Below are positions 18,928 to 27,943 of a stretch of DNA of 60,894 nucleotides, piece after piece. The position numbers and the translations under genes are program-made. Positions within the stretch are counted from its first letter, which is position 1. Each line of letters begins with the position of its first letter. The notes beneath the pieces are model-generated. The model was given only the letters and a program-made list of their open reading frames with translations, was not told the DNA's origin and searched no databases. Source of the stretch: Helicobacteraceae bacterium (GTDB taxonomy: Bacteria; Campylobacterota; Campylobacteria; Campylobacterales; Helicobacteraceae); contig CAAFVR010000037.1 of the NCBI GenBank assembly GCA_900766555.1, positions 1 to 60,894 of the forward strand, written 5' to 3'.

Positions 18928-19523
18928 TAGAGTTTCACCCGATAAGCAAATGCGCGCCCAAGCGACATTGAATCAATATTTTCAAATCCGATACCAGTTG
19001 GCACGCCATGAGCTATGCGCGTAAACTTCAGATCTAGCCCACTTTGGATTAATTTATCTTCTATAAAAATCATGAGCGAATCATTTGCGATATTTGGACT
19101 AAAGGCAAAGATTATTTCCCTAGTTTTAAAGCGCTCTATTTGTTCCAAAAGTTGCTGCAAATTTGATAAAGATTGCTTATTGTTATCGATTACAAAATAT
19201 TTGCCGCGATATTGGCCCATTTCTTCGATACTAAATACATCTTTGAAATGCGAGACTATGCAAAGCTCCTTGCCATCTCTATTTGGATCTGCGCAGATTG
19301 CACATATTTCATCCTCACTTAGGGCATTGCAACATTTACAAACGCTAAGTTTTGTATCCTTGATATTTTGCGCGATATTATTTCCTAGCATTTTGTTCTC
19401 AAATGTTAGATGATAGGCTAATTTGAAGGCAGATTTTTTGCCAATTGTTGGGATTTTTTCAAAATTTTCTGCCAAGGCAAAGAGATTTGACAGGCTCTTT
19501 TTGTATTGAAAAAACTCTCCCAT
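18927..19523 (-). CDS. recR: Recombination mediator RecR
   Basis: Loads RecA at gaps as part of the RecFOR pathway. The four-cysteine zinc finger (CKCCNALSEDEICAIC) is followed by a TOPRIM domain. I chose the ATG at 19523, giving 198 residues, because AGGAG lies just upstream and the length matches the family; the open frame extends 47 codons further but that part is not conserved. It diverges from dnaJ across an 89-base spacer. Confidence 0.93.
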   Translation of the reverse strand: MGEFFQYKKSLSNLFALAENFEKIPTIGKKSAFKLAYHLTFENKMLGNNIAQNIKDTKLSVCKCCNALSEDEICAICADPNRDGKELCIVSHFKDVFSIEEMGQYRGKYFVIDNNKQSLSNLQQLLEQIERFKTREIIFAFSPNIANDSLMIFIEDKLIQSGLDLKFTRIAHGVPTGIGFENIDSMSLGRAFAYRVKL

Positions 19524-19612
19524 ATCGCTCCTGTGCAAATAAAGGCGCATTTTAGCATTATTAAAGCCCTTGGCAAATTTGATAAAATGAGCATTTAACA
19601 ACAGGAAGCATA

Positions 19613-20698
19613 GTGGAAGAATTTGACTATTATGAAATCTTAGAAGTTGAGCGCGATTGCACACAGGAGATGATCAAAAAGTCCTATCGCAAACTAGCGC
19701 TCAAATATCACCCAGATCGCAATCCAGATAACAGCAGCGCTGAGGAAAAATTCAAGCAAATTAACGAAGCCTATGAAGTCCTAAATGACGAGCAAAAACG
19801 CGCAGTCTATGATCGCTACGGCAGATCTGGCCTAAGCGGATCTAGCGATGCGGGCTTTGGATTTGGCTCATTTTTTAATGATATATATGAAACATTTTTT
19901 GGCCAAAGCGAGGGAGCAGAAGATGTAAAATTTGGCCAAGATAATTTAATAAATCTTGAATTAAATTTTAAAGAAGCTGTTTTTGGATGCACCAAAACAA
20001 TAGATTTGGACTATAAAAGTATATGCCAGATCTGCAATGGTAGCGGCGCCAAAAAGTCCAAAACATGCCCAAAATGCGATGGCAGAGGGCAAATTTTTAT
20101 CCGCCAGGGCTTTATGGCCGTTGGTAGAACATGTGATAGCTGTTTAGGCAGCGGCAAAATCGCAGTTGAGATATGTGATACTTGCGATGGAAATGGCTTT
20201 GAGATAAAAAAAGAAAAGCTAGATATAAATATCCCTGAGGGTATAGATAGCGGCAATAGATTGCGTATAAGCAATCGCGGCAATCTCGCGCGCAAAAATG
20301 CTCAAAGGGGCGATTTATATGTGCAAATTGAGGTTCGCCCAGATCCGAACTTTATACGTGATGGAGAAAATATTTTTGTAAAAGTGCCAGTATTTTTTAC
20401 CTCTTTGATACTTGGTCAAAATATCAAAATCCCAACCCTACGAGGTGAAAAAGAGCTCCAAATTCCGCCAAATACAAAAGATAATCAACAATTTATTTTC
20501 AAAAATGAAGGCGTAAAATCTCTGCATAATCGCTCAAAAGGCGCATTTATCGTGATCGTGGAAATGAATTATCCCAAAAAACTAAATAGCAAACAAAAAG
20601 AAATGATGCAAAAGTTACATGAAAGTTTCGGCGAAGAACCGCATAAAAATACATTTGATGAAATATTAAATAGAGTAAAAAATTGGTTTAAAAGCTAG
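19613..20698 (+). CDS. dnaJ: Chaperone DnaJ
   Basis: Hsp40 cochaperone of DnaK. The J domain has HPD at residues 33-35, then a Gly/Phe-rich linker, then four CxxCxGxG zinc repeats (CQICNGSG, CPKCDGRG, CDSCLGSG, CDTCDGNG) and the C-terminal substrate domain. The start is GTG at 19613, supported by AGGAAG five bases upstream. A TGATAAAAT sequence ending at 19588 could be an extended -10. At 361 residues it is slightly short but intact. Confidence 0.95.
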   Translation: MEEFDYYEILEVERDCTQEMIKKSYRKLALKYHPDRNPDNSSAEEKFKQINEAYEVLNDEQKRAVYDRYGRSGLSGSSDAGFGFGSFFNDIYETFFGQSEGAEDVKFGQDNLINLELNFKEAVFGCTKTIDLDYKSICQICNGSGAKKSKTCPKCDGRGQIFIRQGFMAVGRTCDSCLGSGKIAVEICDTCDGNGFEIKKEKLDINIPEGIDSGNRLRISNRGNLARKNAQRGDLYVQIEVRPDPNFIRDGENIFVKVPVFFTSLILGQNIKIPTLRGEKELQIPPNTKDNQQFIFKNEGVKSLHNRSKGAFIVIVEMNYPKKLNSKQKEMMQKLHESFGEEPHKNTFDEILNRVKNWFKS

Positions 20699-20704
20699 TT
20701 GTGC

Positions 20705-20710
20705 TAAAAT
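20705..20710 (+). promoter_or_regulatory. Probable -10 element for tRNA-Val
   Basis: TAAAAT preceded by TG one base upstream forms an extended -10, 28 bases before the mature tRNA 5' end. No clear -35 is visible, which is usual in this phylum. The leader contains the palindrome AGCTTTTAAGCT. Confidence 0.4.
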
Positions 20711-20738
20711 AGCCGCTCAGCTTTTAAGCTAAGCTTTT

Positions 20739-20814
20739 GATCGCGTAGCTCAGTTGGTAGAGCACTACCTTGACATGGTAGTGGTCGCTGGTTCAAGTCC
20801 AGTCGTGATCACCA
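20739..20814 (+). tRNA. tRNA-Val (GAC)
   Basis: Folds as a complete cloverleaf of 76 bases including the encoded CCA. The acceptor stem GATCGCG pairs with CGTGATC with one G-U. The D arm contains TAGCTCAGTTGGTAGAGC. The anticodon stem CTACC/GGTAG encloses the loop TTGACAT, giving anticodon GAC for valine. The T arm is GCTGG-TTCAAGT-CCAGT. The SPOR gene's stop codon, on the other strand, abuts the CCA end with no spacer. Confidence 0.97.
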
Positions 20815-21534
20815 CTACTTCACTTCAAAATAAACTGCGTTTTTCAACCCTCTATCTTTTTTATAAGCATTTGCTTCTCTGCGATTATCAAAAGGCCCAA
20901 CCAAGTATTTTGTAAGCTCTTGCGAATTAATCTCTACTTTTAGCGTGCGATATGGATGCTTGCCAATATTTCTTATAAATTCGCGACTTGGCGTTTGCGA
21001 AAATACACCAAGCTGCAAATACGAACCTTTTGGCGCCACGCTACCATTTTGCACCTTTAGATCCGCTATTTTTTTGCTATCGATCTTTCTAACTGGTGCA
21101 GTTGCTTTTTTCACTGGCGCTTTTTTACTTTTATCGGCTGTCTTTTCTTTCTCTTTTGTTTGCTTTTGCGTTGAATATTCACCCTGTGGCTCATTTTTGG
21201 CGATTATTACAGGTGCATCACCTTGAGCTAGCGATGGTTCTTTAATTTCTTCGACCTTTTTATCAACATCTTTAGCCGCATCATGAGCCTTTTTGATATC
21301 TTGAATAATCTTATCAAGCTCGTCATTTGGATCTTTTGAGGCTTGTGAAATGTCCTTTTCGGCAACTACATCCTCTTTGACATCATGCTTTGAAACCTCA
21401 GTTTTTGGCCAAAGCGCAACCACAGCAATAATAATAACTATTATTACTATAATCCCAATTATTATATTTCTAAGGCCTTTGGGCTTCTTTTGATCCTGTG
21501 CGAAAATCTCGTCAAATTCCTGATCTTCTTTCAT
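20815..21534 (-). CDS. SPOR-domain cell envelope protein
   Basis: A bitopic protein of about 239 residues. One transmembrane helix lies at roughly residues 23-43 (IIIGIIVIIVIIIAVVALW) after a short cytoplasmic tail. A long Lys/Ala/Pro-rich periplasmic linker follows, then a C-terminal SPOR domain (SYLQLGVFSQTPSREFI ... YLVGPFDNRREANAY), which binds glycan strands lacking stem peptides at the septum. I prefer the ATG at 21534, with AAAGG properly spaced, over a GTG two codons earlier. It follows glyA, as a similar membrane protein does in C. jejuni. Confidence 0.82.
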   Translation of the reverse strand: MKEDQEFDEIFAQDQKKPKGLRNIIIGIIVIIVIIIAVVALWPKTEVSKHDVKEDVVAEKDISQASKDPNDELDKIIQDIKKAHDAAKDVDKKVEEIKEPSLAQGDAPVIIAKNEPQGEYSTQKQTKEKEKTADKSKKAPVKKATAPVRKIDSKKIADLKVQNGSVAPKGSYLQLGVFSQTPSREFIRNIGKHPYRTLKVEINSQELTKYLVGPFDNRREANAYKKDRGLKNAVYFEVK

Positions 21535-21564
21535 AATCACCTTTCATTTAACTTTTGGATAATA

Positions 21565-22812
21565 TCAAAAAATCGGCATTTCATATAACGGAAAGGCCCG
21601 GTTTAGATCTTTGATATCAGATCTGATACTATTTTGCAAATTTACATTATTTATATCGCTCAAAATATCACAAATCATCCCGCCAATTATTTGGAACTCA
21701 CCCTCTTTAAAACCACGAGATGTTAGCGCTGCTGACCCAAGACGAATCCCAGATGTCACAAAAGCGCTGCGCTTCTCATTTGGTATTGTATTTTTATTTA
21801 CCGTTATGCCGGCGTTATTTAGGGCTAGATCCGCATCTTTGCCGCTATATTCTTGATCTGAAAAATCCAATAAAAGCAAATGATTATCGCTGCCATTTGA
21901 GACCATTTTAACGCCGCGCTCTCCAAAAATGCGCTCTAAAACTTTGATATTTTTCTTAACATCTTTGGCATATTGCTTCCACTCTGGCTTTAAATTCTCA
22001 AAAAATCCAGCGGCCTTAGCGGCTATTACATGCATTAGCGGCCCGCCCTGGATGCCTGGGAAAATAGCCTTATCAATCTTTTTTGCTATTTCTTCATCAT
22101 TGCACAATATTATGCCCCCGCGCGGCCCACGCAATGTTTTATGCGTTGTTGATGTCACAATATGACAATGTGGAAAAGCATTAGGATATTCGCTAGCCAC
22201 AATTAGGCCGGCTACATGCGCGATATCGCCCATCAAATAAGCGCCAACTTCATCTGCAATTTCGCGAAATTTAGCAAAATCAATTTCTCTAGAATACGCC
22301 GAAAAGCCCGCAATTATCAACTTTGGGCGCACATTTTTAGCAATTTCTAACACATTGTCATAATCTATTAAGCCATCATTATTTACGCCATAACTATGGG
22401 CTTTGAAATATTTGCCGCTGGCATTAACTTTTGAACCATGCGTTAAATGCCCGCCATGGCTTAAATCCATGCCCAAAATGCAATCAAGCGGATCTAGCAG
22501 AGCGCTAAATACGCCAAAATTCGCCTGCGAGCCAGAATGAGGTTGCACATTTGCAAAATTGCATTTAAAAAGCTCTTTTGCGCGCTTAATAGCTAGCATT
22601 TCAACCTGATCTACAAATTCACATCCGCCGTAATATCGCTTTTTTGGATAACCCTCAGCATATTTATTTGTCAAAATGCTACCCATCGCCTCCATCACAG
22701 ATGGAAATGTATAATTCTCGCTAGCGATCATTTCCAAATGCTCGCTCTGTCTTATATATTCGCGCTCTAAGCTTGCGAAAAGCTCCGTATCTGATTGTAA
22801 AAAATATTTATT
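21565..22812 (-). CDS. glyA: Serine hydroxymethyltransferase, no recognisable start codon
   Basis: Interconverts serine and glycine with tetrahydrofolate. The PLP lysine is in TTHKTLRGPRGG, and ASENYTF and YYGGCEFVD are family motifs. The conserved N-terminal helix is encoded in frame up to about 22812 (NKYFLQSDTELFASLEREY then IRQSEHLEMIASEN). Between the lysS stop and that point there is no ATG, GTG, TTG or CTG in any forward frame. An AAAAGGAT ribosome site sits at about 22821-22828. The only in-frame ordinary candidate is TTG at 22737, which would remove about 25 conserved residues. Start position is therefore undetermined. lysS lies directly upstream and the SPOR gene downstream. Confidence 0.9.
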   Translation of the reverse strand, partial: NKYFLQSDTELFASLEREYIRQSEHLEMIASENYTFPSVMEAMGSILTNKYAEGYPKKRYYGGCEFVDQVEMLAIKRAKELFKCNFANVQPHSGSQANFGVFSALLDPLDCILGMDLSHGGHLTHGSKVNASGKYFKAHSYGVNNDGLIDYDNVLEIAKNVRPKLIIAGFSAYSREIDFAKFREIADEVGAYLMGDIAHVAGLIVASEYPNAFPHCHIVTSTTHKTLRGPRGGIILCNDEEIAKKIDKAIFPGIQGGPLMHVIAAKAAGFFENLKPEWKQYAKDVKKNIKVLERIFGERGVKMVSNGSDNHLLLLDFSDQEYSGKDADLALNNAGITVNKNTIPNEKRSAFVTSGIRLGSAALTSRGFKEGEFQIIGGMICDILSDINNVNLQNSIRSDIKDLNRAFPLYEMPIF

Positions 22813-22839
22813 GAAATTAGATCCTTTTATTTATTTTTA

Positions 22840-24315
22840 CTATTTCATTGCTGGGAATAATATTACATCTTTTATGCTTTTTGCACCCGTTAATAACATC
22901 ACAAGCCTGTCTATCCCGATGCCCTGGCCCGCTGTGGGCGGCATCCCATAACTTAGTGCATTAACATAATCTTCATCCATAAATTGCGCCTCATCATCGC
23001 CCGCATCTTTTAGCGCCACCTGGGCTTTGAAACGTTCATATTGATCTAGCGGGTCATTTAATTCTGAAAAACCATTTGCAATTTCCCTACCTGCTATAAA
23101 AAACTCAAATCTATCGGCAATTTGGGCATCTACATCGGATCTACGCGCAAGAGGCGAAATGTCAATTGGATATTCCGTTATAAAAGTCGGATTTATCAAA
23201 TACTCTTCTACATAATGCTCAAAAGCCGCCTCCAAAAGCTTGCCATAACTGTGATCTTCTGATATTTTGGCACCATCTTTTGATAATTGTGCAAGTAGCG
23301 CCTCTTTATTTTCTAGCACATCTTTTTGCATCTTGCTAAATTTAGCTATCGATTCTTTATATGTCATAACGTGAAAATCTAGAAAATCAATTGTCAAATC
23401 GCCGTATTTTTGCACGCGATCTAACTTTAATTCTTGCAGCAAAAATACAAAAAGCTCCTTTGTTAGCTCTATCAAATCTTTATAATTTTTATATGCCCAA
23501 TAAAATTCGAGCATACTAAATTCCGGATTATGCGAATGATCCATGCCCTCATTTCTAAAATTACGATTTATTTCAAATACCGCCTCAAAACCGCCCACAA
23601 TTAAGCGCTTCAAATATAGCTCTGGTGCGATGCGCAAATATCGCGCCACATCTAGCGCATTATGATGCGTTATAAATGGCTTAGCATTCGCGCCGCCTGG
23701 GATCGGATGTAGCATCGGAGTTTCAACTTCCAAAAAGCCCTTATCTTCAAAAAATCTGCGCACAAGCGAAATTATTTTTGTGCGCGTGAAAAATACTTGC
23801 TTAACTTCAGAATTCATTATCAGATCTAGATATCTTGCGCGATAACGCAGTTCAATATCCGTTAAGCCATGGAACTTTTCAGGCAGCGGCGAAATGGCCT
23901 TTGTTAGGATTTTAAAATCCTTTGCGTGCAAACTAAGTTCATTTGTTTTAGTCACAAATGCATAACCGCTAATATTTACAAAATCACCCACTTCTAAGCA
24001 TTTTTTAAGTAGCTCAAAAAGAGTTCCCAAATCATTTTGACTTGCATAAATTTGCAAATTACTATCGCTAAGGCTTCCATCTTCGATAGTAAAAAAGCAA
24101 GCCTTGCCCATCATGCGGAGCAATTTTACGCGCCCAGCAACATGGAAAATCTCATCATCTTTTTTGACTTCAGCCGTTTTTAGGTGGCTAAATTTGGCAA
24201 TAAAATTAGCATTTGAAATACTCTTAATGGCGTCATTTCGATATGGGTTTAAGCCATTATCCCTTAGTATTTGCGCCTTATCAAGCCGCGCTTTTGTATA
24301 TATTCCATCAAACAT
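22840..24315 (-). CDS. lysS: Lysyl-tRNA synthetase, class II
   Basis: Charges tRNA-Lys. An N-terminal OB-fold anticodon domain is followed by the class II core, with motif 2 in FRNEGMDHSHNPEFSMLEFYWAY and motif 3 in GQGIGIDRLVMLL. I chose the ATG at 24315 (491 residues) because AAAGG is six bases upstream; the ATG at 24321 directly abuts that site. The gene overlaps the end of cvpA by eight bases. In C. jejuni fur lies between cvpA and lysS; here it is absent. Confidence 0.96.
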   Translation of the reverse strand: MFDGIYTKARLDKAQILRDNGLNPYRNDAIKSISNANFIAKFSHLKTAEVKKDDEIFHVAGRVKLLRMMGKACFFTIEDGSLSDSNLQIYASQNDLGTLFELLKKCLEVGDFVNISGYAFVTKTNELSLHAKDFKILTKAISPLPEKFHGLTDIELRYRARYLDLIMNSEVKQVFFTRTKIISLVRRFFEDKGFLEVETPMLHPIPGGANAKPFITHHNALDVARYLRIAPELYLKRLIVGGFEAVFEINRNFRNEGMDHSHNPEFSMLEFYWAYKNYKDLIELTKELFVFLLQELKLDRVQKYGDLTIDFLDFHVMTYKESIAKFSKMQKDVLENKEALLAQLSKDGAKISEDHSYGKLLEAAFEHYVEEYLINPTFITEYPIDISPLARRSDVDAQIADRFEFFIAGREIANGFSELNDPLDQYERFKAQVALKDAGDDEAQFMDEDYVNALSYGMPPTAGQGIGIDRLVMLLTGAKSIKDVILFPAMK

Positions 24316-24877
24316 TGCCATCCTTTAAATATTGCTCGCCCTGCTTAATTTTATTTGCGCGCTCTTTTAAATGCTTTTGGAAAGCCTCAAAATCATCAAA
24401 TCTAATTAAAAATTTCGCTATCGCATTCATGGAGCTAAAAAGCACTGAAGTTTGCGGCAATTGCTTGAAATAATCAATTTGAGATACAAATTTAATTTGC
24501 ATAAGCCCATAAAGCAAAAATGACAAAATAGCAAAAGTCTTAAGACATGCGAAAATATAGCCCAAGATCCGATCTAGTAGCCCAAGCCCCGCAAATTTGG
24601 ACAGCCTAGAAGCGCCAATACCAAGTAGCAAAAAAATTATATAAATTACAAATAAAATAGCCACAAATGCCACAAATTGCGTGAGCGTAGCGGATTTAAA
24701 AGCATATACATTTTGACTAAAAAATAAAATTAACTCTTGAGAATAAAACGAGGCGACAAAAACGCCAACCAACACTCCAAAAAAGGTAAAAATTTCGCGC
24801 AAAAGCCCGCCATAAAGGCCTCGCAAGCCCACGATTAGCACAATTGACAATACTCCGATATCAATATAACTAAGCAT
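24308..24877 (-). CDS. cvpA: CvpA family membrane protein
   Basis: A 189-residue inner-membrane protein with four hydrophobic helices, beginning MLSYIDIGVLSIVLIVGLRG, which matches the CvpA/colicin V production family; this family has been linked to envelope homeostasis. The C-terminal third is soluble and charged. It overlaps lysS by eight bases, and a stop-to-start gap of three bases separates it from the OB-fold gene upstream. The 11-mer motif at 24565-24575 encodes LLDRILGY, a different frame from the RSDL copies. Confidence 0.8.
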   Translation of the reverse strand: MLSYIDIGVLSIVLIVGLRGLYGGLLREIFTFFGVLVGVFVASFYSQELILFFSQNVYAFKSATLTQFVAFVAILFVIYIIFLLLGIGASRLSKFAGLGLLDRILGYIFACLKTFAILSFLLYGLMQIKFVSQIDYFKQLPQTSVLFSSMNAIAKFLIRFDDFEAFQKHLKERANKIKQGEQYLKDGNV

Positions 24878-24880
24878 GCT

Positions 24881-25219
24881 TTATTTAATTTTAGTAACTC
24901 TAAAAACGTCTATTTTTGCCTTTTTGCCAAATTCTTTATCGATTTTGCCCTGTATTCTTACTCTATTATCTGGCGTAACATCAACTCCAGCCCAAGCCTT
25001 GGAATCAACCTCAACTACGATTTCGCCGCTGCCATCGCGGAAAATATATTCATCTTCATCAATTTGAGAAATGAAATTTCCCTCTATTATCACTCTTGCA
25101 TCATCTGATTTTTGCAATGCATCTTTTACGCTTATTGCGCTAGATCTGCTATCACTAAAACCCGCAAAAGCCGCACTTAAAAATAAACAAAAAAGCCCTA
25201 ATCTAAAAATTTGTTTCAT
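24881..25219 (-). CDS. Periplasmic NirD/YgiW-type OB-fold protein
   Basis: A small secreted protein of 112 residues. The signal peptide is about 18-20 residues (MKQIFRLGLFCLFLSAAFA). The rest matches the bacterial OB-fold domain seen in YgiW/BOF proteins (VSVKDALQ-like segment, VIIEGNFI, YIFRDGSGEIVVEV, VRIQGKID). Members are implicated in stress responses or ligand binding, but the role is unclear. I chose the ATG at 25219 with AAGGTTATT upstream; the longer frame would destroy the signal peptide. It diverges from lnt. Confidence 0.78.
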   Translation of the reverse strand: MKQIFRLGLFCLFLSAAFAGFSDSRSSAISVKDALQKSDDARVIIEGNFISQIDEDEYIFRDGSGEIVVEVDSKAWAGVDVTPDNRVRIQGKIDKEFGKKAKIDVFRVTKIK

Positions 25220-25311
25220 AAATAACCTTAATAACCTTGTAAAATGATATTTTAAAACAAATTTTAGCAATTCCAGATCAGAAACTTGTGATTTTGCCAA
25301 CAAAGACATAC

Positions 25312-26601
25312 ATGCATCAAAAAACATTTTTACAATCTCTAGCTTTAAGCTTATTTCATGCTGTTATTTTTTCATTACCAATTACAGTTGGCGCGCTTTT
25401 TTTAAGCATGAATCTTGATAAAAGCTTCGTTTTTATCAATACATTTTTGGCCCCGCTGGCATTTTTTACATTCTTAAAATTGCCAAGAGAACTTCGATTT
25501 GGTTTTGGCTTTTTTGTCGGATTGATATTATTTTATTGGATTGCACTAAGCTTTAGATTTAGCGATGCGCCATATTTGATCCCAATTGTAATGCTAGCAA
25601 TCGCGCTAATTTATGGCGTAATTTTCTATATCTTACTTTGGGCTCAAAATCCCATAATTCGCGCCATCGCGGGCTTTTGTCTTGTTTTTATAAAACCATT
25701 TGATTTTGATTGGCTATTTTTGCAGGGCTTTTTGGGCTATAGTTTTTTTGGAGTAGACAACATAAGCTTTGCTCTAATTTTGCTAGCCTGCGTGCTTTGG
25801 ATTTATAGGGCTAAAATATTGGCCTTTATTGCGTTATTGCTGGCTTTTTTTGGCTCATTTTTTGATTATTCACATTTAGATTTCAGATCTGATGTGATGC
25901 TTAAAGATCCAAAAGATTTACCAAAAATTAATCTCCAAACCACGCAAGTTGCGCAATCAAATCGATGGAATAGCGCAAATTTACAAGAAATCATTAATGC
26001 TAATTTCGCCCTCATTAAAGAAGCCATCAAAAATAATGAAAGCACAATTGTGCTGCCTGAAACTGCCTTTCCAATCGCGCTAAATACGCATAAAAATCTG
26101 ATGCTTGAGCTAATGAAGCTAAGTTCTAATATAAATATCATAACTGGCGCGCTCAGATCGGATCTAGCCAACAAAACGTATAATTCCACCTTCATTTTTG
26201 AGAAAGGAAATGTCAAAACGATTGATAAAGTCGTGCTCGCGCCATTTGGCGAATACATCCCTTTGCCAAATGTTATAAGCTCATTTCTTGGGAAATTCCT
26301 GCCAGAAATTAAAGAATTTAGCCAGCTCCAAAGCGCAAAAGAGCCGCAAGATTTTGCAATCAATAATCAACTTTTTAGAAATGCCATTTGCTATGAGGCC
26401 ACAGATCACAGAGCCTTTGTTGGCGCGCCAAAATACATGATAGCCATAAGCAATAATGGCTGGTTTTATCCCAGCATTGAGCCCTTTTATCAGCAGATCT
26501 TGATGAAATATTATGCTAGGAAATATGGCACCACTATTTTTCACACTGCAAATCAGAGCCAAAGCTTTATAATCTCACCATCAATTCTAGGCTACAAATG
26601 A
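25312..26601 (+). CDS. lnt: Apolipoprotein N-acyltransferase
   Basis: Adds the third acyl chain to lipoproteins at the periplasmic face. About six N-terminal helices are followed by a nitrilase-like domain with the glutamate in VLPETAFP, the lysine region before KVVLAPFGEY, and the nucleophile cysteine in NAICYEATDH. I placed the start at the ATG at 25312 (429 residues); a GTG at 25288 would add eight. At 26155-26165 an 11-mer motif copy encodes LRSDLAN within the nitrilase domain. The end overlaps the next gene by four bases. Confidence 0.9.
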   Translation: MHQKTFLQSLALSLFHAVIFSLPITVGALFLSMNLDKSFVFINTFLAPLAFFTFLKLPRELRFGFGFFVGLILFYWIALSFRFSDAPYLIPIVMLAIALIYGVIFYILLWAQNPIIRAIAGFCLVFIKPFDFDWLFLQGFLGYSFFGVDNISFALILLACVLWIYRAKILAFIALLLAFFGSFFDYSHLDFRSDVMLKDPKDLPKINLQTTQVAQSNRWNSANLQEIINANFALIKEAIKNNESTIVLPETAFPIALNTHKNLMLELMKLSSNINIITGALRSDLANKTYNSTFIFEKGNVKTIDKVVLAPFGEYIPLPNVISSFLGKFLPEIKEFSQLQSAKEPQDFAINNQLFRNAICYEATDHRAFVGAPKYMIAISNNGWFYPSIEPFYQQILMKYYARKYGTTIFHTANQSQSFIISPSILGYK

Positions 26602-27254
26602 GCAATTTACTTGAGGCGCTAAATCTAGAACATGAATTTGAAGCTAACAAAACGCTCTATAGCAACGTGAATTTGGAGCTTAAGCCAGCTCAAAGTATCT
26701 GCATTTTGGGCGTATCAGGCAGCGGCAAAAGCAGCATATTAAATCATATTTCAACAATGCTTGCTCCAAAAAATGGCAAGCTAAATTTACTTGGCATAAA
26801 AGATATTTATTCTCAAAAACAAGCCGTGATATTGGACATAAGGCGCAAAAGCCTAGGGCTCATTTTTCAACAACATTATTTAATGAGGGGCTTTTTAGCA
26901 GAAGAAAATATAAAACTATCTCAGATCTTAAGCAAAAGCGAGTCAAAAGATAACTCAATTGCCACAAAGCTTAAAATTGATGGCGTGTTAAAACAGCAAA
27001 TTGGCACTTTATCTGGCGGGCAACAACAACGCGTCTCAATCGCCCGCGCATTAATAAAAAATCCAAAAATAATAATAGCAGATGAACCAACCGGCAATTT
27101 GGACTACAAAACCGCAAATGACGTAATGGACGTAATTTTTAGCTACATCAAACAAAATGATGCCGGGCTAGTTTTAGCCACACATGACATGCAAATAGCG
27201 CAAAAATGCGACTTGGTATATCGCTTAAATAAAGGCGAGCTAGTTTTAGCCTAA
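26598..27254 (+). CDS. LolD/YbbA-type ABC transporter ATPase
   Basis: A stand-alone ATPase of 218 residues with Walker A GVSGSGKSS, signature LSGGQQQR, Walker B IIIADEPTGNLD and H-loop ATHD. The sequence is closest in pattern to LolD and other MacB-class ATPases. Coupling to lnt by an ATGA overlap supports lipoprotein release (Lol) as the pathway, since Lnt makes the mature substrate. No membrane partner (LolC/E) is adjacent. The last four bases overlap the convergent outer-membrane protein gene. Confidence 0.8.
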   Translation: MSNLLEALNLEHEFEANKTLYSNVNLELKPAQSICILGVSGSGKSSILNHISTMLAPKNGKLNLLGIKDIYSQKQAVILDIRRKSLGLIFQQHYLMRGFLAEENIKLSQILSKSESKDNSIATKLKIDGVLKQQIGTLSGGQQQRVSIARALIKNPKIIIADEPTGNLDYKTANDVMDVIFSYIKQNDAGLVLATHDMQIAQKCDLVYRLNKGELVLA

Positions 27255-27940
27255 AAGAATTTGAAAGAATAATTCACAAAAGGCAGCAAATCAATTTGTC
27301 GCAATAGCTTTGTTTTATCGCCGCGCTGAAATGGCGTAGTCTTGATGCCAAGGCTAATTTGATTTCTATCCAAAAATGTGAAGTTCAGTCCGCTTTGTAA
27401 TATGATATTGGATATCAAAACCTTTGAATCTTTATTGATGTTTAGACTGCTCCCAAGCCCAACGCCAAAAAATCCACCCAAAAAAGTATCTTTTGATATA
27501 TCAAAATCAACCATCAGATCTAGCCCCAAAGATAGCAACAAAAATGAGCTAGAAATATTTTTATTTCGATTATAACTAATGGCCGAATTTGCAAAATCTA
27601 GCGCCAAAAAGCCGCGTATCCCTACACTTCGCGTAAAAAAGCTCTGCGTCCCGCCTTTTAACATCAAAATAACTGGCACTGGCATTTCATTTTTAAATAT
27701 CACATTTTGATGCAACAAAAGCGAGCTAAATCCGATCCCGCCGCCAAAATAATGCCCACTTTTGGACCTTATGAAATTGAATTCATCATAAATTGCCTGC
27801 ACATTTTTCTGCGTTAGGAAATCTATATTTGACTTTGCCTGCTCCTCGGCAAAGCTAACTCCAAAAAAGCTAACTCCCAAAAAACCAATTGGTAAAAAAA
27901 TGGTTGACAAAAAGATAAATAAAGATAAAAGCTTTTTCAA
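27251..27940 (-). CDS. Predicted outer-membrane beta-barrel protein
   Basis: A 229-residue secreted protein. The signal peptide ends near FAEEQ at about residue 31. Alternating hydrophobic stretches such as YFGGGIGFSSLLL and GFFGVGLGSSLNI, and a C-terminal aromatic ending YSFKFF, fit a small eight- or ten-stranded barrel. The style recalls Helicobacter outer-membrane proteins, but I cannot assign a named member. It follows the aminopeptidase gene on the same strand, with its ATG four bases beyond that gene's stop in the opposite reading order. Function unknown. Confidence 0.65.
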   Translation of the reverse strand: MKKLLSLFIFLSTIFLPIGFLGVSFFGVSFAEEQAKSNIDFLTQKNVQAIYDEFNFIRSKSGHYFGGGIGFSSLLLHQNVIFKNEMPVPVILMLKGGTQSFFTRSVGIRGFLALDFANSAISYNRNKNISSSFLLLSLGLDLMVDFDISKDTFLGGFFGVGLGSSLNINKDSKVLISNIILQSGLNFTFLDRNQISLGIKTTPFQRGDKTKLLRQIDLLPFVNYSFKFF

Positions 27941-27943
27941 TAG

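Noticed and set aside
19524..19664. Longer recR start at 19664
   Set aside because: It would add 47 unconserved residues and cross the dnaJ leader; ATG 19523 has a good ribosome site and the usual length.
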